Both the position numbers and the translations under genes were made by a program. The notes beneath the pieces were generated by a model. It saw only the letters and a program-made list of their open reading frames with translations. It was not told the DNA's origin and searched no databases. This document shows positions 1 to 5,125 of a stretch of DNA of 5,125 nucleotides, piece after piece; position 1 is the first letter of the stretch; every line of letters begins with the position of its first letter. Source of the stretch: Immundisolibacteraceae bacterium (GTDB lineage: Bacteria > Pseudomonadota > Gammaproteobacteria > Immundisolibacterales > Immundisolibacteraceae); assembly GCA_019090185.1 (NCBI GenBank), contig JAHRWJ010000036.1, positions 1-5,125 of the forward strand. Direction: 5' to 3'.

Positions 1-201
1 GATTGGGATGACCTTGCCGCCGGAACTGGTGTAACAGGGGCCCACGCCGGGGAACTTGAAACCACTACCCTGGGGTTAAATTGGTACGCCACCGACAACG
101 TGCGTTTTATGCTCAACTATGTGATGGCCGAGGCCAGTTACGGTGCCGGTGTCAGTGATGAGCCAGACGTGTTGCAGTTTCGCGGGCAGATTGACTGGTA
201 G
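1..201 (+). CDS. Phosphate-selective porin (OprO/OprP-like), C-terminal 66 residues, 5' end outside window
   Basis: The frame is open from base 1 to the TAG at 199-201 and gives the last 66 residues of a protein that starts upstream. What is visible is porin-like: alternating hydrophobic/polar strands (TTTLGLNWYATDNVRFML, then NYVMAEASYG), a short turn rich in D, G and E, and a last strand LQFRGQIDW that ends in an aromatic residue, as outer-membrane barrels do for recognition by the BAM machinery. The TLGLNWY...VR...NYV pattern is what I know from the ends of Porin_O_P family proteins (OprO/OprP), which form anion or phosphate/polyphosphate channels. The Pst permease genes downstream support a phosphate role. 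Two hairpins follow its stop, so it is probably the last gene of its own transcript. It could instead be a general porin of the same fold; the substrate cannot be read from this fragment. Confidence 0.8.
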   Translation, partial: DWDDLAAGTGVTGAHAGELETTTLGLNWYATDNVRFMLNYVMAEASYGAGVSDEPDVLQFRGQIDW

Positions 202-210
202 TGTATTTGC

Positions 211-242
211 CCTGGTTCGTCACGATGGTGTGGCGAGCCAGG
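211..242 (+). terminator. Long hairpin just after the porin stop codon
   Basis: Bases 211-223 pair with 230-242 across a 6-base loop (GATGGT), giving a 13-pair stem with two G-T wobbles and no mismatch. It begins 9 bases after the porin TAG. No T-run follows directly; the nearest is TTTT at 252-255, so on its own it is not a standard intrinsic terminator. It more likely protects the porin mRNA 3' end or works with the second hairpin downstream. The pairing is seen directly; the role is inferred. Confidence 0.55.
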
Positions 243-266
243 CAACGTACTGTTTTACTCAGCTCC

Positions 267-304
267 CCCCGTCACTCTTTTTTTGGGACGGGGTTTTTGT
301 CTTT
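267..304 (+). terminator. Probable rho-independent terminator after the porin gene
   Basis: CCCCGTC (267-273) pairs with GACGGGG (287-293), a 7-pair GC-rich stem with a 13-base loop that itself contains seven T. It is followed at once by TTTTT (294-298) and then GTCTTT. GC stem plus T-run on the + strand is the classic intrinsic terminator layout, and the place between the porin and pstC fits. It implies that pstC has its own promoter, or is reached only by read-through. Confidence 0.75.
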
Positions 305-330
305 CTAGTGCTGCGAGTTTGAAGGGCTAT

Positions 331-361
331 TTGCTATTACTTAGAGATCAGCTGTTAAAAT
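331..361 (+). promoter_or_regulatory. Candidate extended -10 sigma-70 promoter for pstCAB
   Basis: TAAAAT at 356-361 matches the TATAAT -10 box at five of six positions and is preceded by TG at 353-354 with one base between, the extended -10 layout. A weak -35 (TTGCTA, 331-336, four of six) lies 19 bases upstream, longer than the ideal 17, which is tolerable when an extended -10 is present. Transcription would begin near 368 and leave a leader of about 64 bases before pstC. The element sits after the porin terminator, where a promoter is needed. It is inferred from base match only. Confidence 0.4.
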
Positions 362-413
362 TCGCAACCGTTTGAGCTGCTTGTTTAGATTGCCTTCTCC
401 CATTTTGAAATTT

Positions 414-434
414 AAAAGTGCCACTTGACTGATG
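414..434 (+). promoter_or_regulatory. pstC start region with no clear Shine-Dalgarno
   Basis: The ATG at 432 is the only credible start: an in-frame TGA at 426-428 closes the frame just upstream, and the protein from 432 begins with a short basic stretch before the first membrane segment. No GGAG or AGGA-like sequence lies at the usual distance; AAAAGTG (414-420) is the nearest purine-rich stretch. It overlaps a small inverted repeat (AAGT at 416-419 with ACTT at 423-426). Translation initiation may therefore be weak or depend on leader structure. Confidence 0.4.
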
Positions 435-2690
435 ACGACCTCGATTAAATCTCGACTACGAAAAGACCGTTGGGCCACCTGGCTGGTTTCCATCGGTGGT
501 GTTGGTGTGATTATGGCCGTGGCGCTAATTTTCTTCTATTTGTTGTATGAGGTGGTGCCGATGTTTCGTGCCGCCAGGAGCCATCCGGTTGCCAGTTACG
601 CCCAGCCAGTAGCAGACGCTGGAGAGACTGTGCATCTGGCGGTGGAAGAGCAGGGCGAATATGGTCTCAGAATTACCCAGTCTGGTGCGGTACTGTTTTT
701 TGCCACTGCGGATGGCGCACTGGTGCAACAACAACAACTACCATTGCCGGTAGGAAGTTTTATCAGCAGTGTCGGTGGGGTTGATCCGGATGCCAGCATA
801 CTGGCGCTGGGTTTGAATACCGGTGGTGTGTTGGTCATTGAGTATGGCTATCAAGTTCGCTTTGCGGATGGAGTTCGGCAGATGACGCCGAAGCTCGACT
901 ATCCGTTTGGTGAACAGGTTGTCCAATTAATCGCCGACCAGGCGCTGGTTGGTGTGGCGATTCAGGCCGAGGATGAAGAGACGGCGCTGGTAGCTATTGG
1001 GGCTAATGGCGACATGGTGCGGGTTCGTTATGTTGTCGAAGAATCTTTTCTAGGCCTAGACGAAGACGAGGCTGAGGTTGAAACCGAGATTGATTCTCTC
1101 GGCCGCTATGGTGGTGTAGTTTGCCGGTTGCTGATGGATCGCATGCAGCGACTCATGGTCGTTGCCGGGTGCGACGGTCAGGTTAGCCTGTACGAATTAA
1201 ACGATTCCGGAGTCCAGTTTGTTCAGGCTCAGCCGGTGGTTGATTTTTCGCTGCAGATGACGGCTATCGAGTTTGTCTCCGGCACTTATTCACTGCTGGT
1301 CGGTGATAGCGGTGGCAACGTGCAGCAGTGGTTTGCGCTGAGAAATGCTGAAAAAAAATTAGAACTGCAGGCGATTAGACGTTTTAAAACCATGCAGGGC
1401 AGTGCTGCTATTGAGCAGTTGATCGTAGAGCAGCGGCGCAAGGGATTTGCGGTAGTTGCGGCGGATGGTCGATTTGGCCTATACAGCACAACCGCCCAGC
1501 GTCAGTTGCTTGAAAAACCTCTGGCAGGGAGTTTGTCCCTGGGCGCTGCCCATGTGGCTTTTGCACCGCGCTCGAATTATTTGCTGTTTGAAAGTGGCGC
1601 TGTAAATGGTCAGCCTGTTGAGCAGCAGTTTTTTAAGATCGATAACGAATACCCAGAAATTTCCTGGTCGGCACTATGGCAGCAGGTTTGGTACGAAAGT
1701 TACCCAGAGCCGGATTACATCTGGCAGTCATCGGCGGCCACCAATGACTTTGAGCCTAAGTTCAGTCTGACACCGCTAGTTTTCGGCACCATTAAAGCGG
1801 CGTTTTACGCCATGCTATTTGCGGTGCCAATTTCGATTCTGGGCGCCATTTACACCGGCTATTTTATGCACTCTCGGATGCGGGTAGTGGTGAAGCCAGC
1901 GATTGAAAACCTGGGTGCCTTGCCGACGGTGATTATTGGCTTTTTAGCTGGCCTCTGGTTGGCGCCGATTCTGGAGGCTAACCTGCCCGCATTTTTCACG
2001 CTGTTGGTGGTGTTGCCTCTCGGGGTGCTGCTGGTGTCGTTTGGTTATTACAAGATACCGCCGCGTATTAAGGGTCGTCTGCCGGAAGGCTATGAGGGGC
2101 TCTATTTAATACCGGTGTTGCTGGTGTTGGGCTGGGTCTGCTTTAGCGTTAGCAGCTCAATGGAGATTTGGTTGTTTGGTGGCGACATGCGCGCCTGGGT
2201 CAGTAGCGAACTGGGGCTGAGTTTTGATCAGCGCAACTCGATTGTGGTTGGTATCGCTATGGGTATTGCGGTTATCCCCACCATCTTTTCAATGACCGAG
2301 GACGCTATTTTTAGTGTGCCCAAACATCTAACTCAGGGTTCATTAGCGCTGGGTGCAACCCCCTGGCAGACCCTGGCAAGGGTGGTTATTTTAACCGCCA
2401 GTCCGGGCATTTTTGCGGCGGTGATGATCGGCCTGGGCCGGGCGGTGGGTGAAACCATGATTGTGTTAATGGCCACCGGTAATACGCCGATTATGGATTT
2501 TAATATTTTTTCCGGTATGCGCACGCTGGCCGCAAACATCGCGGTGGAGATGCCGGAATCTGAGGTCGGTAGCACCCATTACCGGGTGCTATTTTTGGCC
2601 GCGCTGGTGCTGTTCTCGTTGACCTTTGTGTTTAACACGATCGCTGAACTGGTGCGCCAACGGCTGCGCGAACGTTACGGTTCCCTGTAG
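432..2690 (+). CDS. pstC: Phosphate ABC transporter permease PstC, long form with periplasmic beta-propeller-like domain
   Basis: This is one of the two inner-membrane subunits that form the phosphate channel of the PstSCAB importer. It has 752 residues, against about 320 in E. coli. After a basic N-terminus (KSRLRKDR) comes membrane segment 1 (about 17-44). Residues about 50-440 are hydrophilic and show around seven strand-rich repeats with G-D/N-G turns (for example near 122-146, 184-200, 239-255, 286-301, 338-351), resembling WD40/quinoprotein propeller blades. The family permease core follows: segments near 449-480, 490-513, 517-540, 556-582, 602-628, 650-680 and 717-740. The EAA loop is at about 632-650 (QGSLALGATPWQTLAR), where PstB docks. 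R670 and E674 in GLGRAVGET match residues that I recall as needed for transport in E. coli PstC. Odd points are an acidic stretch at 203-221 and a lone pair of periplasmic cysteines (C231, C247). pstA follows after 19 bases. The permease identity is secure; the propeller fold is inferred from sequence pattern. Confidence 0.95.
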   Translation: MTTSIKSRLRKDRWATWLVSIGGVGVIMAVALIFFYLLYEVVPMFRAARSHPVASYAQPVADAGETVHLAVEEQGEYGLRITQSGAVLFFATADGALVQQQQLPLPVGSFISSVGGVDPDASILALGLNTGGVLVIEYGYQVRFADGVRQMTPKLDYPFGEQVVQLIADQALVGVAIQAEDEETALVAIGANGDMVRVRYVVEESFLGLDEDEAEVETEIDSLGRYGGVVCRLLMDRMQRLMVVAGCDGQVSLYELNDSGVQFVQAQPVVDFSLQMTAIEFVSGTYSLLVGDSGGNVQQWFALRNAEKKLELQAIRRFKTMQGSAAIEQLIVEQRRKGFAVVAADGRFGLYSTTAQRQLLEKPLAGSLSLGAAHVAFAPRSNYLLFESGAVNGQPVEQQFFKIDNEYPEISWSALWQQVWYESYPEPDYIWQSSAATNDFEPKFSLTPLVFGTIKAAFYAMLFAVPISILGAIYTGYFMHSRMRVVVKPAIENLGALPTVIIGFLAGLWLAPILEANLPAFFTLLVVLPLGVLLVSFGYYKIPPRIKGRLPEGYEGLYLIPVLLVLGWVCFSVSSSMEIWLFGGDMRAWVSSELGLSFDQRNSIVVGIAMGIAVIPTIFSMTEDAIFSVPKHLTQGSLALGATPWQTLARVVILTASPGIFAAVMIGLGRAVGETMIVLMATGNTPIMDFNIFSGMRTLAANIAVEMPESEVGSTHYRVLFLAALVLFSLTFVFNTIAELVRQRLRERYGSL

Positions 2691-2709
2691 ATAATAAGCA
2701 CTCAAGACA

Positions 2710-4383
2710 ATGACTCGAATGAATTCAATTAAATCCTGGTACTCCAGCGGCGAATCGGCAATTTGGCTCTGCGCAGCGGCGGTCAGTGTGAGCCTGATTA
2801 TTGTGGGTGGACTGTTGGCGATCATTGGCGGTAATGGCCTGGCTCATTTTTGGCCGAAGCCGGTGGCTGAGCTTACTTATCAGGTTGATCCCAAGCAGAC
2901 GATTACCCTGGTGGGTGAAGTGCGCGATCAAGAGGTAGTTGCGAGTGACCGAATTGCTCAATCGGGTAGTTGGATGGCCGACCCGAACAGCCCAACAGGG
3001 CAACGGTTGCTGCTTAAAACCGGTAACCGGGAGCTTTATGGTCTCGATTTTCGCTGGATTATTGCTGGCAATATTGGCCAGCAAACCTACCCCGAAAAAT
3101 TACTGGTAATCGAACGACTTGAGTGGGGCAACTTCTACGGTTTTTTACAATCGGTCACGTTGGGTGAGCAGCCGCCGGTTAAGGGTGAAGCCGCTTATAA
3201 AGCGCTAGCGAAGAGCATAGAACGTGCGCTGGCGTTACGTGAGGGGATTGAACATATCGAGCGTGGTGAAATTGGCCGGGTGAATTATGACCTTGAGCAG
3301 CTGCGGCTCAAACAGCGAGGTCTGGAGTTGAAAGCGGCGCTAACGCCAGCGGCTCAAATTGAATTTGCCGAACAGCGAAACCAGCTTGATCTGGAATATC
3401 GGCAGTTACAACGTGAACTGGCTGAGAGTTATGCAGAAATTGGCCGAGATTATCTGGTTGTTGAGGATGCCAATGGTACGCAAAAGCGTATTGCGGTGGG
3501 TCAGGTGGTGCGGGCCTTTTACCCAAACAGCTTCGACCTGGTGGATAAATGCCAATTTTATATCGCTAAGTTATGGGAGTTTGTTTTTACTGCACCGCGC
3601 GAGGCGAACACCGAAGGTGGTATTTTCCCGGCGATTTTCGGCACGGTCATTATGGTGCTAATTATGTCGGTATTGGTAACCCCGTTTGGGGTGCTGGCGG
3701 CGGTTTATTTAAATGAATATGCACGCCAGGGGGCGGTGATTCGTCTGGTACGGATTGCGGTGAACAACCTGGCAGGGGTGCCATCGATCGTTTATGGGGT
3801 ATTTGGACTGGGGTTTTTTGTCTATTTTCTGGGTGGCAATATCGACCAGCTGTTTTTTCCTGAGTCGTTGCCTGCGCCTACATTTGGTACCCCCGGCCTG
3901 CTTTGGTCATCGCTGACGATGGCGCTGTTGACCTTACCGGTGGTGATTGTTTCGACCGAAGAGGGGCTTAACCGGGTGCCCAGGGCAGTGCGTGAGGGTA
4001 GCCTGGCACTGGGGGCAACTAAAGTTGAAACCCTCTGGCGGGTGGTGCTGCCGATGGCCAGTCCGGCGATGATGACCGGCATGATTCTAGCGGTGGCTCG
4101 TGCTGCGGGAGAGGTGGCGCCATTAATGTTGGTGGGGGTGGTCAAGCTGGTGCCGACATTACCCATTGATATGAATGCGCCCTTTATCCATCTGGATCGA
4201 AAATTTATGCACATGGGTTTTCATATTTACGACGTGGGTTTTCAGAGCCCCAACGTGGAAGCCGCGCGACCACTGGTGTTTGCTACCGCACTGTTACTGG
4301 TGGTGGTGATCGTGGCGATGAACATGACAGCGATTAGAATTCGTAACAGCCTGCGGGAGAAATACCGTGCTCTTGAACAATAA
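2710..4383 (+). CDS. pstA: Phosphate ABC transporter permease PstA, long form with DUF3333-like and coiled-coil periplasmic region
   Basis: This is the second channel-forming permease subunit, partner of PstC. It has 557 residues, against about 296 in E. coli. Membrane segment 1 is at about 18-41. Residues about 45-300 lie in the periplasm by the expected topology: first a DUF3333-like region (about 45-150, including RLEWGNFYGFL), then a charged helical stretch at about 160-245 (KALAKSIERALALRE, DLEQLRLKQRGLELK, EYRQLQRELAES) that looks like a coiled-coil hairpin, then a short strand region. The permease core runs from about 303 to 545. Its EAA loop is VREGSLALGATKVETLWRVV (427-446), and R464 in ARAAGEVAP matches an arginine that I recall as essential in E. 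coli PstA. The C-terminus LREKYRALEQ is typical of the long-form family. An in-frame TAA at 2695-2697 limits the start to ATG 2710 or ATG 2719; neither has a strong ribosome site, and the second gives MNSIKSW, closer to my memory of Pseudomonas PstA. It is probably co-transcribed with pstC. Confidence 0.95.
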   Translation: MTRMNSIKSWYSSGESAIWLCAAAVSVSLIIVGGLLAIIGGNGLAHFWPKPVAELTYQVDPKQTITLVGEVRDQEVVASDRIAQSGSWMADPNSPTGQRLLLKTGNRELYGLDFRWIIAGNIGQQTYPEKLLVIERLEWGNFYGFLQSVTLGEQPPVKGEAAYKALAKSIERALALREGIEHIERGEIGRVNYDLEQLRLKQRGLELKAALTPAAQIEFAEQRNQLDLEYRQLQRELAESYAEIGRDYLVVEDANGTQKRIAVGQVVRAFYPNSFDLVDKCQFYIAKLWEFVFTAPREANTEGGIFPAIFGTVIMVLIMSVLVTPFGVLAAVYLNEYARQGAVIRLVRIAVNNLAGVPSIVYGVFGLGFFVYFLGGNIDQLFFPESLPAPTFGTPGLLWSSLTMALLTLPVVIVSTEEGLNRVPRAVREGSLALGATKVETLWRVVLPMASPAMMTGMILAVARAAGEVAPLMLVGVVKLVPTLPIDMNAPFIHLDRKFMHMGFHIYDVGFQSPNVEAARPLVFATALLLVVVIVAMNMTAIRIRNSLREKYRALEQ

Positions 4384-4397
4384 GTTTGCTAATTCCT

Positions 4398-4422
4398 ATG
4401 GTTGCTGCAATTACCATTTTTT
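4398..4422 (+). other. Weak hairpin followed by six T between pstA and pstB
   Basis: ATGGT (4398-4402) can pair with ACCAT (4413-4417) across a 10-base loop, and T4417-T4422 form a run of six. The stem is short and AT-rich, so it is at best a leaky attenuator or a pause site. It lies in the 51-base gap before pstB and could lower pstB transcription relative to pstCA, but it could equally be chance. Confidence 0.2.
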
Positions 4423-4437
4423 AGGGTTGAGTCGATG
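4423..4437 (+). promoter_or_regulatory. pstB: Shine-Dalgarno and start codon of pstB
   Basis: AGGG at 4423-4426 lies 8 bases before ATG 4435, a good ribosome-binding layout and the clearest of the three starts in the window. It supports ATG 4435 over the later in-frame ATG at 4471. Confidence 0.65.
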
Positions 4438-5125
4438 AATAGTAAAGCTCAGATCAACCATGCGGTCGATATGTCGAAGCTGGATCGGCCTGCCGAGGTG
4501 AATCCCGTGAGTGATGAATCTACCTGCATTTCGGTGCAGGATTTTAATCTACGTTATGGCCAGAAACAGGCGCTGTTTGATATCAATCTGCAAATCCCCA
4601 AGAACCGGGTAACCGCATTTATTGGCCCTAGTGGTTGTGGGAAATCGACCTTGCTGCGCTGCTTTAACCGCATGAATGACCTAATTGATTCGGTTAACAC
4701 GGATGGCAAAATTGAAATCGACGGTCAGGATATTCATCGCCGGGAACAAAACATTACCGAGCTGCGGCGGCAGGTGGGTATGGTGTTTCAAAAGCCCAAT
4801 CCGTTTCCCAAAAGCATTTTCGAGAACGTGGCTTACGGCTTGCGCCTGCAAGGCATTAACAAGCGCCGTCTGCTCGATGAAGTGGTGGAGCGCTCGTTAA
4901 AACAGGCGGCGCTCTGGGACGAGGTAAAAGATCGGCTTGATGAAAACGCGTTTGGGCTTTCCGGTGGCCAGCAGCAGCGGCTGGTGATTGCCCGTGCGGT
5001 GGCGGTAGAGCCGGACGTGCTGCTGCTTGATGAGCCGGCATCGGCGCTGGACCCGATATCGACGTTAAAAATTGAAGAGTTGGTGCATGAATTGAAGCAG
5101 CGCTACACCATTGTTATCGTTACCC
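4435..5125 (+). CDS. pstB: Phosphate ABC transporter ATP-binding protein PstB, 3' end outside window
   Basis: This is the cytoplasmic ATPase that drives phosphate import by docking on the EAA loops of PstC and PstA. 230 codons are present before the window ends. After a variable, probably unstructured leader (1-30) the ATPase domain shows an aromatic A-loop tyrosine (Y41 in LRYG), Walker [10 protein letters not shown] (64-72), Q-loop Q119 in VFQKPNPFP (the KPxPFP motif is characteristic of PstB), signature LSGGQQQR (175-182), Walker B VLLLDEP (195-201) and D-loop SALD (203-206). The text stops at IVIVT, exactly where the switch histidine (THNM in E. coli) should follow, so about 30-35 residues are missing. 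One small difference: the motif reads [10 protein letters not shown], whereas E. coli PstB has C at the A202 position; this is outside the catalytic residues. The start is chosen on the AGGG 8 bases upstream. It is probably in one operon with pstCA, and phoU is expected next. Confidence 0.96.
   Translation, partial: MNSKAQINHAVDMSKLDRPAEVNPVSDESTCISVQDFNLRYGQKQALFDINLQIPKNRVTAFIGPSGCGKSTLLRCFNRMNDLIDSVNTDGKIEIDGQDIHRREQNITELRRQVGMVFQKPNPFPKSIFENVAYGLRLQGINKRRLLDEVVERSLKQAALWDEVKDRLDENAFGLSGGQQQRLVIARAVAVEPDVLLLDEPASALDPISTLKIEELVHELKQRYTIVIVT

Noticed and set aside
352..369. Possible Pho box (CTGTTAA then AATT then CGCAACC)
   Set aside because: The first half matches the CTGTCAT repeat at five of seven positions, but the second half matches almost nowhere, so the required pair of repeats is absent.
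349..379. Inverted CAGCT/AGCTG pair in the pstC upstream region
   Set aside because: Five pairs across a 21-base loop is not a stable structure, and no other symmetry supports an operator.
418..432. Four-codon GTG-TGA mini-ORF overlapping the pstC ATG
   Set aside because: Too short to assess and without a ribosome site; the TGATG overlap is probably chance.
726..737. Four CAA repeats in pstC
   Set aside because: A three-base unit in frame, only four copies, encoding a short glutamine run; too short to be a meaningful variable repeat.
2725..3084. 119-codon open frame on the minus strand inside pstA
   Set aside because: It lies opposite a strongly supported permease gene, its translation resembles no family I know, and there is no sign of its own start signals.
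3359..3661. 100-codon open frame on the plus strand in a second frame within pstA
   Set aside because: It overlaps the coiled-coil and core of pstA, and its translation has no recognisable domain.
3822..4214. 130-codon open frame on the minus strand inside pstA
   Set aside because: It is opposite the conserved permease core, and its composition (rich in S, T, A and P) is typical of the shadow of a membrane protein gene.
4324..4330. ATGACAG, a perfect reverse-strand Pho half-site
   Set aside because: A single copy inside the pstA coding sequence with no partner repeat 11 bases away and no promoter need; expected by chance.

Overview
The window shows part of a high-affinity phosphate uptake locus on the + strand: the 3' end of an outer-membrane porin, then pstC, pstA and most of pstB. 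The organism is most likely a gammaproteobacterium of the Pseudomonas/Cellvibrio-like type. The main reason is that both permease subunits are the long forms with large periplasmic insertions (752 and 557 residues, against about 300 each in E. coli), which I know from Pseudomonas and relatives. The species cannot be named from sequence alone. Base composition is moderate and looks even along the window, and I saw no mobile element, tRNA, rRNA or CRISPR array.

Layout. Positions 1-201 are the last 66 codons of a porin that resembles the phosphate-selective OprO/OprP family. Positions 202-431 are a non-coding gap. It holds a long hairpin just after the porin stop, a second hairpin followed by a T-run that looks like an intrinsic terminator, a candidate extended -10 promoter, and the pstC leader. 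pstC (432-2690), pstA (2710-4383) and pstB (4435-5125, cut by the window end) follow with gaps of 19 and 51 bases, which fits one operon. A phoU gene would be expected next but lies outside the window.

How the parts work together. The porin would let phosphate cross the outer membrane. A periplasmic binding protein (PstS, not in this window) would deliver it to the PstC-PstA channel, and PstB would power transport by ATP hydrolysis. The unusual element is the periplasmic mass on the two permeases. PstC carries about 400 residues that read like a seven-bladed beta-propeller. PstA carries about 260 residues made of a DUF3333-like region and a charged helical hairpin. Their function is, to my knowledge, not established.

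This is mainly a recognisable, conserved system and not a new one. The points most worth a second look are the periplasmic domains of PstC and PstA, the porin standing where pstS often lies, and the control region between porin and pstC, which has a terminator and a promoter but no convincing Pho box.
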